A stretch of DNA of 64,000 bases from Nocardioides sp. CER19 (GCF_029846275.1 NZ_JARVWS010000003.1:620001-684000); one strand, 5' to 3'. Counted from the stretch's first letter, positions 1-8,959 are shown. The notes: generated from the sequence alone by a model not told the origin. Numbers and translations are program-made.

Positions 1-720
1 GCGGCGGTCGGCTGGCTGCCGTCAGCCTGCCTGGTCGGGCGGACGTTGGCGCTGCGGCAGCTGCCGCTTCCAGGTTTCGATGCGTCGATGCGGGTAGGCG
101 AGGACGTCGATCTCGTGTGGCGCTTGCTCGACGCCGGATGGAGAGTGCGGTACGACCCGAGCCATGGTGCCGACCATGACACCAGATCGTCGCTCGCTGG
201 CTGGCTCGGACGGAAGCTGATCTACGGGTCGGGCGGAGCCGCCCTTGCTGCCCGGCATGGGCGCCACGGTGCACCGGCCGTGCTCAGCGTCGTCAGTGCA
301 ACCTCCGCCGCGGCGGTGCTGATTCGTCGCCGATGGTCAGCACCGGCGCTCGTCGCCGGTGTCGGCTACACGTGGTGGCGGCTCAACCGCCGCCTGCCGT
401 CCATGGAGGGTCGGGTGACCCGATCGATGTGCCTGTCGGTAGAGGGCACAGCCTGGGCGGTGCGTCAGGAGTCGGCACTCCTCCTGCGGCACTGGTGGCC
501 GTTGACCGTCGTCCTGTTTCCCTTCGTGCCGGCGGTTCGCCGAGCCGTCGCGTCCGCCCTCATCGTGGACGCGGTCGCCGCGCGGCTGGAGATGCCGACT
601 GCTCCATATCTTCTGGTCGGTCGTCGGCTCGACGACCTGGCATATGGCGCGGGGCTCTGGTTGGGTGCGCTGCGGGCGAGGTCGATCGAATGCCTCCTGC
701 CGCGTCGGCCCCGGAGCTGA
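1..720 (+). CDS. mftF: Mycofactocin glycosyltransferase, 3' part of gene
   Basis: This reading frame is open from the first base of the window, so only the last 239 residues of the protein are present. It begins inside the glycosyltransferase family 2 domain; the segment FDASMRVGEDVDLVWRL, with its acidic ED pair, matches the catalytic region of MftF proteins. Hydrophobic stretches follow. MftF attaches glucose units to the redox cofactor mycofactocin. The gene is convergent with the AraC regulator, with only 10 bases between stop codons. The rest of the mycofactocin cluster presumably lies upstream, outside the window. A mycofactocin-type SDR at 3.9 kb supports the link. A generic glycosyltransferase 2 is the alternative. 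Confidence 0.85.
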   Translation, partial: AAVGWLPSACLVGRTLALRQLPLPGFDASMRVGEDVDLVWRLLDAGWRVRYDPSHGADHDTRSSLAGWLGRKLIYGSGGAALAARHGRHGAPAVLSVVSATSAAAVLIRRRWSAPALVAGVGYTWWRLNRRLPSMEGRVTRSMCLSVEGTAWAVRQESALLLRHWWPLTVVLFPFVPAVRRAVASALIVDAVAARLEMPTAPYLLVGRRLDDLAYGAGLWLGALRARSIECLLPRRPRS

Positions 721-730
721 CCGGCGCCGG

Positions 731-1693
731 CTATGCGACATAACGAGGAGCGTGCAGCGACTTTCGGAAGTCGCCTGTCGTCATCCCGAAGGACCGCTTG
801 AACTCACGGCAGAAGTGGCTGACGTCCGCATAGCCCCATCGGGTTGCGATCGTCTGGACGGTGGCGGAGCTCGATGCCAGCTCCTGGCGGGCACCATCCA
901 ACCGCACTGCCCGCACGACGTCACCGTAGGTCTCCGACGTTTCTGAGAAGAGGCGGTGGAGGGACCGGACTGAGATGCCGTGAGCGTTCGCGGCAGCGGC
1001 CGGGCTGACCGGGCCGGTGCTGACGTTAGCTGCGATCCACTGTTCGACGCGTTGCCTCATCATGGCGCTCACCGCCCCGGAGGTCTCAAGAACGACGTCG
1101 CGCGATGTGCCAGCGAAGAGGTTGAGGATGGCGCTCCTAATGGCGCTCGAGTCCGCCGGTGCCAGGGGTGCCGGCTGATCGAGAATCGATGAGAGGACGC
1201 CGGCGAGGACCTGTGCCGTGGGTCGTGCGTCGACACCGGTTGGCTGCGAGAGGGTGCTCAATCGGACCCCATGTCCCCTGAGCGCGTCCTTCGGTACGAA
1301 GACGTAGGTGTTGTCGCGGCGGATGTTCACCGCGAACTGGTGGATGCTCGCGTGATCCCACAACCCCATCCGGGTGTCGGATGATCGGACTTGTTCCTCG
1401 GTCCGCAAGACGAAGTCCTCGCCGGTCGGGGGCCACGAGATGCTGAAGGCGAGGTAGTCGCTGGCTTGGGAATTTCGCCGGAATGAGCCGTGGTACGGCG
1501 AGGCCGAGCAGCGAACGACGAGACAATCGTCGATCCATCGTCGGTCGAACTCGCCGCTGAAGTGGTCCTCGTTCTCAATCGGCCATACGTCGTCGCCCAT
1601 GAGGCTGTCGGAACAGAACTGTCGCCAGCCTTCGAAGTCGACGTGAGCGGTCGGCGTCGGCGAAGCGTGCGGCGTAGGGGCAATGCGGGTCAT
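731..1693 (-). CDS. AraC-family transcriptional regulator
   Basis: A 320-residue regulator with an N-terminal AraC-binding-like sensing domain (about residues 20-190) and a C-terminal double helix-turn-helix (about 215-315). The C-terminal domain contains the family pattern WGYADVSHFCREFKRSFG. The ATG at 1693 was chosen because an AGGAGG box sits 6 bases upstream; an in-frame start 27 bases further out has no such box. The gene is the last of a minus-strand series that includes the SMR pair and the ABC/SDR/aminotransferase operon, so it may control one of these. The target and effector are unknown. Confidence 0.85.
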   Translation of the reverse strand: MTRIAPTPHASPTPTAHVDFEGWRQFCSDSLMGDDVWPIENEDHFSGEFDRRWIDDCLVVRCSASPYHGSFRRNSQASDYLAFSISWPPTGEDFVLRTEEQVRSSDTRMGLWDHASIHQFAVNIRRDNTYVFVPKDALRGHGVRLSTLSQPTGVDARPTAQVLAGVLSSILDQPAPLAPADSSAIRSAILNLFAGTSRDVVLETSGAVSAMMRQRVEQWIAANVSTGPVSPAAAANAHGISVRSLHRLFSETSETYGDVVRAVRLDGARQELASSSATVQTIATRWGYADVSHFCREFKRSFGMTTGDFRKSLHAPRYVA

Positions 1694-1817
1694 CGGTAGC
1701 CTCCTGGCTGTGTTGCTCACCTTGCGGAAGCGAACGAATTACGAAGATCTTGCCGTCGCCCTGTTTCGGTGACATTGCATGCGCGCGAACGGCGGATTCC
1801 GCCCATCAGCCGGGCGG

Positions 1818-2135
1818 CTAGATTCCTCCCAGGTCGACAAGGAGCACACCGCCGCTGACTAGGGCGATCCCCGTCCACATCAGGGGCGTCAGCGGTTCAT
1901 CGAAGAGGACCCGGGCCGCGACGGCCATGAGCGCGACCCCCGCCGCTGCCCAGATGCCGTAGGCGACACCGATGCCGAAGCCGGCGTGGAGGGTGAGCAT
2001 GAGCGCTATGAAGGAAGTCGCGTAGCCCAGCGTCATGGGGATGTACCAGATCGGGCGTCCATGAGCCGCCATGCGCAGCGAGAGGCCGGCTCCGACCTCC
2101 ACAACGATGCCAATGGTTAAGTAGAGCCAGCCCAT
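1818..2135 (-). CDS. SMR family multidrug/amine efflux subunit (second of pair)
   Basis: A 105-residue membrane protein with four predicted transmembrane helices, the size and layout of the small multidrug resistance family. The essential membrane glutamate is present at residue 13 (IVVEVGAGLSL). Its ATG shares one base with the TGA of the preceding SMR gene, so the two are translationally coupled. Paired SMR proteins usually form heterodimers, as in EbrAB or MdtJI; MdtJI exports spermidine, which is notable beside genes for amine metabolism. Actual substrates cannot be read from the sequence. Confidence 0.88.
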   Translation of the reverse strand: MGWLYLTIGIVVEVGAGLSLRMAAHGRPIWYIPMTLGYATSFIALMLTLHAGFGIGVAYGIWAAAGVALMAVAARVLFDEPLTPLMWTGIALVSGGVLLVDLGGI

Positions 2136-2524
2136 CACGCGACGACCTGACTCGAGTGCCTTGGGCCCTCGGACGGGCCGTCCAACGGTCGGCCTACCTT
2201 GCCTTTCGGGCGTGCGCCCGTCGAAACGAGGACGACGCCGACGCAAACTAGGGCCAATCCGATCATTGCCGTTGGGGCGAATCGCTCCTTGTAGACGAGA
2301 GCCGAGAAGATGGCTGTCAACAGCACACCGCTGCCGGCCCACACGCTGCTCGCCACGCTCAGCGCCATGCCGCGACGCAGCGCCCCCGAATAGAGGGCAA
2401 AGGAAATGCCATATCCGACCGCGACGATCGTGTAGAAGATTGGGTGTCGCGTCGCTGCTTCCATCGACAGGGAGCCGGTCACCTCGCCGAGTATCGCGCC
2501 CACGAGGAACACCCACTTATGCAC
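2135..2524 (-). CDS. SMR family multidrug/amine efflux subunit (first of pair)
   Basis: A 129-residue, four-helix SMR protein with the conserved proton/substrate-binding glutamate at residue 14 (ILGEVTGSLSMEA). The GTG start at 2524 is preceded by a GAAAGG stretch. The C-terminus carries a soluble tail of about 25 residues beyond the usual SMR length, which overlaps the start of its partner gene. It lies downstream of the aminotransferase gene, but a strong hairpin at 2539-2566 separates them, so the pair probably has its own promoter or depends on read-through. It most likely acts as a heterodimer with the next gene. Confidence 0.88.
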   Translation of the reverse strand: MHKWVFLVGAILGEVTGSLSMEAATRHPIFYTIVAVGYGISFALYSGALRRGMALSVASSVWAGSGVLLTAIFSALVYKERFAPTAMIGLALVCVGVVLVSTGARPKGKVGRPLDGPSEGPRHSSQVVA

Positions 2525-2538
2525 GTGTGCACCTTTCT

Positions 2539-2566
2539 CACCCCGGGCTCAAAAGACCCCGGGGTG
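2539..2566 (-). terminator. Hairpin terminator after the aminotransferase gene
   Basis: Arms 2539-2550 and 2555-2566 pair over 12 positions with one mismatch around an AAAA loop. On the minus strand the hairpin begins 7 bases after the aminotransferase stop codon and ends 14 bases before the SMR start. There is no T-run after it, as is common in high-GC actinobacteria. It probably ends or attenuates the ABC/SDR/aminotransferase transcript. Confidence 0.6.
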
Positions 2567-2573
2567 CTCAGGA

Positions 2574-3857
2574 TCAGGATGGATTCGAGGCCGAAACCGC
2601 GGCGAAGGCGTCCTCGAACGCAACGATCGTGCGGTCGACCACTTCCCGGGTGTGCGCCATCGACACGAACATCTCGCCGCGTGGCAGGAGCAAGATCCCC
2701 CGGGCGGCGAGCTCGATGGCCAAGGCGTCTGCAGTGTCGTCGTCCCCCCGTGTGGGATAGACCCACATGATCGAGGCAACGCGGTGGACGCCGAACGGCG
2801 CGCCCGTCCTCTCGGCGGCTGCGGCGACGCCGTTCTCGAGGTGAGCAGCGTTCTCTTCGAGGCTGTCGTAGACCCCCGGCGAGCTATAGGCGTGCATCGC
2901 GGCTTTGACTGCGGCGAGGGCGACCGGGTTCCCGTTGTAGGTGCCTGCGTGGTAAACGTCGACGGTCACCTGGTCGATGATCTCGGCTCGTCCCAGGACG
3001 GCGCTCTGGGAGAACCCGGCCGCCAGTGCCTTCCCGAGCGTCCAGAGGTCGGGTGTGACGCCCCAGCGCTCAGCCGCGCCGCCGCGTGCCACTCGGAACC
3101 CACTGACGACCTCGTCGAAGATGAGGACGACGCCGTGCTCAGTGCAGGTCTGACGCAGGACGGCGAGGAACTCGGGGTCGGGCTCGACTCCCCCACCGCT
3201 GTTCAGGATCGGGTCAATCAGCACTGCGGCGATGTCGAGTTCGGCCGCGCGTGCCAACGTCTTCGCTGCCTGCTCGGTGTCGTTGAACGGCAACACGATG
3301 AGGTCGTCGAGCACCCGCGGGTTTTGCCCCTTGCTGTGAGCGACCGCCCGAGTACCCTCGCCGTGCTCCGCGACGCTGGCGAAGACAGAGTCGTGCCAGC
3401 CGTGGTAGGCACGGGTGAACTTGACGATGTGATTTCGTCCCGACCAAGCGCGCGCCAAGCGCAGCGCAACTTGGACGGCCTCGGTACCGGTGTTGCTCCA
3501 AAGCAGCTTCTCTGCCCCGGGGACGGCGCCGAGGACGGCCTCCGCAGCCTCGTACTCCAGCACGTGGCCGGTGCCGGGCATCTGCAACCGCGGGAGTTCC
3601 TCGGCCACGGCGGCGATCACGTCGGGGTGGGAGTGACCGAGAAGCATCGGCCCCCATGCGCCGATATAGTCGATGAACTCGCGCCCGTCGAGGTCCCACA
3701 TCAGAGGGCCCTGGGCACGATCGACGAAGATCGGATACGGCTGGAAGTCTCCGCGCAGGCCGGAGCTGACTCCGCCGCCGATGCTCCTCTTCGCGCGCTC
3801 CCAGGCCACCCGGGAACTCGGAGAGATAGCCACCGGGTCGGTGTTGACTGCCGTCAT
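2574..3857 (-). CDS. Class III (GSA-type) PLP aminotransferase
   Basis: A 427-residue aminotransferase of the glutamate-1-semialdehyde aminomutase branch of class III. Recognisable parts are the N-terminal GGVSSGLRG segment, the cofactor-phosphate motif SNTGTEAVQVALRLARA, the FDEVVSGFR motif, whose Asp binds the pyridine nitrogen, and the lysine in TLGKALAAGF that forms the aldimine. The start at 3857 overlaps the SDR stop by four bases (ATGA). It is unlikely to be HemL, because it sits in a transporter/SDR operon. The inferred role is to aminate or deaminate the carbonyl product of the coupled SDR; substrate unknown. Confidence 0.88.
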   Translation of the reverse strand: MTAVNTDPVAISPSSRVAWERAKRSIGGGVSSGLRGDFQPYPIFVDRAQGPLMWDLDGREFIDYIGAWGPMLLGHSHPDVIAAVAEELPRLQMPGTGHVLEYEAAEAVLGAVPGAEKLLWSNTGTEAVQVALRLARAWSGRNHIVKFTRAYHGWHDSVFASVAEHGEGTRAVAHSKGQNPRVLDDLIVLPFNDTEQAAKTLARAAELDIAAVLIDPILNSGGGVEPDPEFLAVLRQTCTEHGVVLIFDEVVSGFRVARGGAAERWGVTPDLWTLGKALAAGFSQSAVLGRAEIIDQVTVDVYHAGTYNGNPVALAAVKAAMHAYSSPGVYDSLEENAAHLENGVAAAAERTGAPFGVHRVASIMWVYPTRGDDDTADALAIELAARGILLLPRGEMFVSMAHTREVVDRTIVAFEDAFAAVSASNPS

Positions 3858-4708
3858 CCCTGGTTCCCCATCTTCATGATGTATCCGGCGTCGATCGGGA
3901 TCTCGCTGGCGGTGATGTAGCGCCCCGCGTCCGAGGCGAGGAACTGGACGACACGAGTGATGTCCTCGGCTTCCATCGCGCCGATCGGGAGGATGTTCAT
4001 TCCGACCATGCCCTCCCACCAGTCGTCGATCGAGATCGTCCGGGTGGTCTCCCCCGGGGCGAAGATGGACACCAACTCGTCGTTCCACATCAGGGGCGTC
4101 TTCACCGTCGTTGGGTGGATGGTGTTGACCCGGATGCTGTGTTCGCCCAGCTCAGCGGCCAGGACCCGCATCAACGCGACGATGCCGAGCTTCGAGGCGT
4201 TGTAGGCGGGGTGGCCGTGCTCACCGCGGTAGCCGTTGGAGGACGCAGTGATGGTGATCGACCCGCCGCGGCCGCCCTCGATCATGGCCGGGATGGCCGC
4301 TTTGCAGGTTCGCCACACGCCGTTGAGGTCGATGTCGACCGTGGTCGTCCAGGTCTCCTCCGTCATCTCCCATGTCTTGGGTGCGTGTGAGAAGACGCCC
4401 GCGTTGGCGATCACGTGGTCGATCCGCCCGAAGGCCGCGAGGGCCTCGGACACGGCTTCGTCCAGGTCGCTTTGTGCTCGCACGTCGGCGATGCGAGTCA
4501 GGATCTCACCTCCGGCCCGCTTCACCAGGTCCGCCGTTTCGGCAAGGTCCTCCTTGCTTGCCAGGGCGTACCGAATGCCGTCAACCGGCGCGCACGCGTC
4601 GAGGGCGACGATCGATGCCCCCTGTTCGGCGAACCCGACCGCGTGGGCGCGGCCCTGACCGCGCGCTGCTCCCGTGATCAGCACTACCTGGTCGTCAAAC
4701 TGACCCAT
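3854..4708 (-). CDS. Mycofactocin-type SDR family oxidoreductase
   Basis: A 284-residue short-chain dehydrogenase with the cofactor motif TGAARGQG (residues 12-19), NAG at about 102-104, catalytic Ser156/157, Tyr169 and Lys173. The TGAARGQGRAHAV signature and the insertion after the second beta strand (around residues 38-55) are typical of the mycofactocin-coupled SDR family, which also includes carveol dehydrogenase. These enzymes hold nicotinamide tightly and pass electrons to mycofactocin. The mftF tail at the left edge fits. An AAGGAG box lies 10 bases before the ATG. It is translationally coupled to the aminotransferase and follows the ABC permease by 48 bases. Confidence 0.88.
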   Translation of the reverse strand: MGQFDDQVVLITGAARGQGRAHAVGFAEQGASIVALDACAPVDGIRYALASKEDLAETADLVKRAGGEILTRIADVRAQSDLDEAVSEALAAFGRIDHVIANAGVFSHAPKTWEMTEETWTTTVDIDLNGVWRTCKAAIPAMIEGGRGGSITITASSNGYRGEHGHPAYNASKLGIVALMRVLAAELGEHSIRVNTIHPTTVKTPLMWNDELVSIFAPGETTRTISIDDWWEGMVGMNILPIGAMEAEDITRVVQFLASDAGRYITASEIPIDAGYIMKMGNQG

Positions 4709-4756
4709 TGTTGTCGTACTCCTTGTGAAGATGAAGAGGGGAAGGTTTGTTCGGGC

Positions 4757-5815
4757 TCAAGACCCGGATCGCTCGCGGAGACGGCCGATGTTGCTGGCGA
4801 AGCCGATGCCGACGATCAAAGCCGCGCCGTTGACGTACTCGTTGACGAACGGCGGAACGCCCGCAAGGTTCAGCCCGCTGTTGAGCGCAGCGAGGAAGAT
4901 CAGCGCAACGACCGCTCCGGGGACGTTGTACTTGCCTGGCTTGATGGCCGCCGCGCTCAGGAAGGATGCCGCCATACCGGTCAGTGCCAGATTGGTGCCG
5001 ATATTGGTGGAGGCACCGCCTGCGTAGGCGACCTGCATGATGCCGGCGACTCCGGCGAAACAAGCTCCGAGGATGAAGGCGATCGAGATCAGCTTGCCGG
5101 TCCGGATGCCGACCAGTGGTGCGGCATTCGGATTGGATCCGATGGCGTAGAGGTAGCGGCCGAAGGGCGTGTGATTGAGCAGGTAGTAGGCGAACAGGGC
5201 GACCACGGTCGCGATGACCGCAAGGGCGGGGATACCGAAGGTGGTGTGGTGGCCGAGTTCGACCAGCCAGGCCGGCAGGTTGCTCACGATGGCGAGGCCG
5301 CCGGTCTTCTGGGTGACGACACCGGCAACGATCGTGGATGTGCCCATGGTGGTGATGACGGGGTGCACTCCGCCCTTGGTTGAGATCAGAGCGTTGACGA
5401 CGCCGACGATGCCGGCGACGCCGATGGCGGCCAGGATCGCAAGTGGCGCCGACATGCCGGAGGACATGAAGGCAGCACCGAAGACGGCGGCCAGGCCGGC
5501 GATGGCTCCGATAGAGAGGTCCCACACGTCGGCCGTGAGCGGGATGAGGGTTCCCAGTGCCACGACCGCCAGCACGGACTGACCCGCAAGGACGATTTGG
5601 AAGTTCGCCATTGTCGGGAACGTCTGCGACGTGGGGCCGTAGAAACTGAAGAAGATGATGATGCCGACCGTGACCAGCAGAAGGCCGTACGCCTCCACCC
5701 AACGAAGCCACGGCATCGTTCGGCGCGGTGACCTCGCTGTCGGACTCTCGGCAGTTGCAGCCGCTACTGCAGTGTCCGGCACTTGCTGAGTCGACTCTGC
5801 GGCGTTGCTAGTCAT
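4757..5815 (-). CDS. ABC transporter permease, RbsC/sugar type
   Basis: A 352-residue, very hydrophobic protein of the BPD_transp_2 family, with about eight to ten membrane helices after a roughly 40-residue cytoplasmic N-terminus. The cytoplasmic loop with an LLNHTPFGRYLYAIGSN segment is the family hallmark for contact with the ATPase. The ATG at 5815 has GGGGAG 6 bases upstream and overlaps the ATPase stop by 8 bases. Together with the ATPase and lipoprotein it forms a complete importer. The family carries sugars, autoinducer-2 and other small polar molecules; here the operon context suggests a hydroxylated or aminated carbon source. Confidence 0.9.
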   Translation of the reverse strand: MTSNAAESTQQVPDTAVAAATAESPTARSPRRTMPWLRWVEAYGLLLVTVGIIIFFSFYGPTSQTFPTMANFQIVLAGQSVLAVVALGTLIPLTADVWDLSIGAIAGLAAVFGAAFMSSGMSAPLAILAAIGVAGIVGVVNALISTKGGVHPVITTMGTSTIVAGVVTQKTGGLAIVSNLPAWLVELGHHTTFGIPALAVIATVVALFAYYLLNHTPFGRYLYAIGSNPNAAPLVGIRTGKLISIAFILGACFAGVAGIMQVAYAGGASTNIGTNLALTGMAASFLSAAAIKPGKYNVPGAVVALIFLAALNSGLNLAGVPPFVNEYVNGAALIVGIGFASNIGRLRERSGS

Positions 5816-7373
5816 TCTCACTCCCCATCAGGACGAGTCGATCGATGTTGTGTTCGGTGACGTCCGAGCCGGTCAGCTCTCCGACGATGGCGCCGTGTCG
5901 GACAATGAGGACGCGGTCGGAGAACGTGGCCAGTTCTTCGAAGTCGGAGGAGACGACGACCGCTCCGGCCCCTTCGGCCACGGCGCGGGCGATCAGCTTC
6001 CAGATGTCGGCGCGAGCGCCGAAGTCGACGCCTTGGGATGGTTCGTCGAGGAGGATGACCCGTGGCTCGCGGCGAAGCCATCGAGCCATGATGACCTTCT
6101 GGGCGTTTCCGCCCGAGAGCGAGGTCAGCGGGTGGTCGAGGCCGGCTGTCTTGACGGTGAAGTCGCTGACGAGCTTCTTGGCGTCTGCCCGCTCGCTGCG
6201 ACTCTGGAGTCGCCCTCGCTTGAAGTATCGACGGGAGTCGGCGATCGTCAGGTTCTCGAGAACGGTCATGTCGGAGAACGAGGCCATTCCGTTGCGGTCC
6301 TCAGGGACGTACGCGATCCCAGCCGCCATGGCGTCTCCGGCTGACCGGATGTGCACCGGCTTGTCGTCGACGCGGACGGTGCCGGCGTTCGGGGCGGGCA
6401 CGCCGAAAAGGCTGCGCAGGATGGACGAGCGCCCAGACCCCATCAGACCGGCGATCCCGAGAACCTCTCCGGCCGAGACGGAGAAGCTGACGTTGTTCGC
6501 GGCGCCGCCAGAGAGGCCCTCCACCTCGAGGACCTTGTTGGAGAAGGCACGAGTCTCGACCTTGCGGTGGCTGAGCTGCTCAAGGGAGCGTCCGGTGATG
6601 AGCTCGACCAGGCGGCCCTGAGTCAGTCCCCCATCGGTGGTGGTGATCAGTTTCCCGTCGCGCAGGACCGTCACCTTGTCGGCGATGGCCCGGATCTCTT
6701 CCAGCCGGTGGGAGACATAGATGATCGTCTGACCCGCGGCGGCGTAGTGCTGGAGCGCTTCGAGAAGGACGTCGACGTCGGGGCCAGGTAGGGAGGCGGT
6801 TGGCTCGTCGAGCACAAGGATGCTGGAGCTGTCCTCCTCGCCATCTTGGAGAGCTCGCGCGATCGCCACGCCGGTCTGGTTGGCCGGGCTCAGCGTTCGC
6901 AGTTCGGCGTCCGGGCTGGCGTTCACCTCGAATCGCTCGAGGAGTTCGACGGCGCGGGCGCGCTGGGCCTTCCAGCGCACCCGGCTGCCGAACCCGGTGA
7001 GGAATGACGAGCCGATCGCCAGGTTCTCCGCGACGGTCAGGTCGGGGAATACAGACGGCTGTTGGTGGACGAACCGGAAGCCAAGGTCGCGGGAGAGCGC
7101 CGGCGTCATCGCGGTGGCGTCCTGCTCGCTGCCGCGCACCCCCAGCGAGCCGGCGTCGGCCTGGTGGACGCCTGCGAGGATCTTGATGAGGGTGGACTTC
7201 CCCGACCCGTTGCCGCCTACGAGCGCGTGGATGGTGCCTGGCTTCACCTCGAAGCTGACGCCGTCGAGTGCCTGCGTCGCGCCGAACCTTTTGGAGAATT
7301 GACTGATCGTCACCGCGGTTCCGCGGTCGGCGGGTCCAGTTGTCCCGTCGAGCGGCAGCGGGCCCACCGTCAT
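5808..7373 (-). CDS. ABC transporter ATP-binding protein, RbsA type (two ATPase domains)
   Basis: A 521-residue protein with two fused nucleotide-binding domains, as in RbsA/MglA. The first domain has Walker A GGNGSGKST (53-61) and a Walker B ending LDEPTAS, but a changed signature (LSPANQTG). The second has the degenerate Walker A LMGSGRSS, usual in this family, an intact signature LSGGNAQK and Walker B LDEPSQGVDFGA. The ATG at 7373 was chosen because it follows the binding-protein stop by one base; upstream starts would lie inside that gene. It energises uptake with the neighbouring permease and lipoprotein. Confidence 0.9.
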   Translation of the reverse strand: MTVGPLPLDGTTGPADRGTAVTISQFSKRFGATQALDGVSFEVKPGTIHALVGGNGSGKSTLIKILAGVHQADAGSLGVRGSEQDATAMTPALSRDLGFRFVHQQPSVFPDLTVAENLAIGSSFLTGFGSRVRWKAQRARAVELLERFEVNASPDAELRTLSPANQTGVAIARALQDGEEDSSSILVLDEPTASLPGPDVDVLLEALQHYAAAGQTIIYVSHRLEEIRAIADKVTVLRDGKLITTTDGGLTQGRLVELITGRSLEQLSHRKVETRAFSNKVLEVEGLSGGAANNVSFSVSAGEVLGIAGLMGSGRSSILRSLFGVPAPNAGTVRVDDKPVHIRSAGDAMAAGIAYVPEDRNGMASFSDMTVLENLTIADSRRYFKRGRLQSRSERADAKKLVSDFTVKTAGLDHPLTSLSGGNAQKVIMARWLRREPRVILLDEPSQGVDFGARADIWKLIARAVAEGAGAVVVSSDFEELATFSDRVLIVRHGAIVGELTGSDVTEHNIDRLVLMGSEND

Positions 7374-7374
7374 C

Positions 7375-8562
7375 TCACTTGCCCCAGATCTTAGTGTAGA
7401 GGGCCTTCGGGTCGATCGGCTTGCCGTCGACCTGCGGGACGCAGGCACCGCTCTTGGGCAGGTTGTGGTCCTTGTCGATCAGCACCCAGCCGTTCCCGCT
7501 GTCGGTTGCGGGCTTGGCGCCGGCGAAGAGGCGGATCATCTGGTCGATGTCGGTGTAGGCGACCCAGATGTTCGAGGTGCAGGTCGAGGTCTGCTGGTCG
7601 CCGGCATCCTTGCGGATCAGGTCCAAGCCGGGGGCCGTTCCCTCGCCGCCGGTGACGAGCAACTTGTCGGCACGCCCCGAGGAGAGGACAGCACCGGAGA
7701 GTCCGTACTGCTGGACGAAGTCGGCGACGGTGTTGATGATCGCTGTTGCCTCGGGGTGCTGCAGCAGCGCCTGAGAGATCATCTGCTGCAGGTTGGGGAT
7801 CTGGTCGACGGTGTACTTGACCGTCGCGACGATCTTGCATCCCGGGCAGACATCCTTGAGCTCCTCGCGGACGCCCTGCGCCTGCCAGATGGCCGCCTGG
7901 GAGTCGGTCTCCTCGATCGTGATGATCTTGGCGTCGCCGTTGCTCTTGACCGTCACCCAGTCGGCCTGCGGCTTGAACGCGGCTGCCAGCGTCTTCGGGG
8001 CGGTGCCGTCGTTGCCCTCGTAACCACCGTTCTTGAAGACGGTGGTGGCAGAGAACAGGGGCGGGTCACAGTCCTGGCCCTGGTCGCCGACGACGGGGAT
8101 GCCGGCCTTCTTCGCCTCAGTCAGGCCGGACTTGATCGCGTCGCAGTCCTGTACCTCGATCATGATGCCGTCAGCCTTCGCCGCGATCGCCGAGCGAATG
8201 CCCTGCAGGACGTTGTTCGGGTCGCTCTTGCCGTCGTAGGTCTTGATCGTCCAGCCGAGCAGCGCGCCCGCATCCTTGGAGGCCTTCGCCCAGTCGTCGG
8301 AGAAGCCGTAGGACAGGTCCGTCGGGATGACCCAGACGTTCTTGCCGGTCGGCGCTGCCGGAGTGTCGCCCTGCGGCTCTGAGTAGAAGCCCTTGTAGGC
8401 GGCGTTGAGCCGCTCCTGAGCCTTCGATGTGTCTGCGTTGCTGCCCGAGGTTGAGTTCGCGTCACCACTTCCTGACGAGTTGCACGCCGACAGAGTTGTC
8501 GCCAGCAGGGTGGCCGCAGCCACCAGACAGCCTTGCCGCAACGTGGACACATTGGCTCGCAT
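7375..8562 (-). CDS. ABC transporter substrate-binding lipoprotein
   Basis: A 395-residue periplasmic-binding-protein-like lipoprotein. The signal peptide ends in a lipobox LSAC with acylated Cys27, followed by a Ser/Gly/Asn-rich linker. The body looks like a peripla_BP_4 type I fold (IRSAIAAKADGIMIE segment) seen with RbsA/RbsC transporters. Two CxxxC-like cysteine pairs in the mature part (CPGC and the CDAIK/CDPP cysteines) may form disulfides. The ATG at 8562 has AAGGAGC 5-6 bases upstream; a 61-codon extension upstream is not credible. First gene of the transporter/SDR/aminotransferase operon. Confidence 0.9.
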   Translation of the reverse strand: MRANVSTLRQGCLVAAATLLATTLSACNSSGSGDANSTSGSNADTSKAQERLNAAYKGFYSEPQGDTPAAPTGKNVWVIPTDLSYGFSDDWAKASKDAGALLGWTIKTYDGKSDPNNVLQGIRSAIAAKADGIMIEVQDCDAIKSGLTEAKKAGIPVVGDQGQDCDPPLFSATTVFKNGGYEGNDGTAPKTLAAAFKPQADWVTVKSNGDAKIITIEETDSQAAIWQAQGVREELKDVCPGCKIVATVKYTVDQIPNLQQMISQALLQHPEATAIINTVADFVQQYGLSGAVLSSGRADKLLVTGGEGTAPGLDLIRKDAGDQQTSTCTSNIWVAYTDIDQMIRLFAGAKPATDSGNGWVLIDKDHNLPKSGACVPQVDGKPIDPKALYTKIWGK

Positions 8563-8959
8563 GAACGCTCCTTCGATGTTGGCTGCGGCCCAGAGAACCC
8601 GCCGGTCAGTGGCCTCAATGGTGGGCGTGAGTGACGCACGCGACATTGCCTGTCCGTGCCAAGGCGCGGCACTGCACCGCCAGAGGGAGTGGCACAGCTG
8701 GAACGTGTCGTTGGATGTAACGCACGCGAGACACAGCCGTCGCACGCGGCTGGCTCCCGTCCCAAACTTGGCTGCGACCGGGCCGTCGCGGCACCAGACC
8801 TAGGACCGGCAGCGGTCTCTCGCGCTGCGCTCCATGGGAGGGCGTGGCCCTCAATCAGAGTCACTCCACGAGACCGGCCAGCGGCACCAGTCCACGAGTC
8901 CAGGGGCAGCGAACCAGCCAGGTCACTGAGCAGGGTCAGTGTGTACGAACCACCAAGGG
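8563..8959. other. 397-bp gene-free stretch upstream of the ABC operon
   Basis: No open frame here looks coding on either strand. The stretch must hold the promoter of the importer operon, since the thioesterase gene upstream ends at 8960. A small inverted repeat, GTGCC/GGCAC around 8658-8674, was seen but is too short to call an operator. Confidence 0.4.

Noticed and set aside
2574..3857. HemL (glutamate-1-semialdehyde aminomutase) assignment for the first aminotransferase
   Set aside because: The fold matches, but the operon with an importer and SDR, and no heme genes nearby, argue against tetrapyrrole synthesis.
4695..5711. Long minus-strand open frame inside the permease gene
   Set aside because: It is a frame shadow of the permease; its protein is Arg/His-rich with no family pattern.
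8658..8674. GTGCC/GGCAC inverted repeat upstream of the ABC operon
   Set aside because: Five-base arms are expected by chance in DNA of this GC content.
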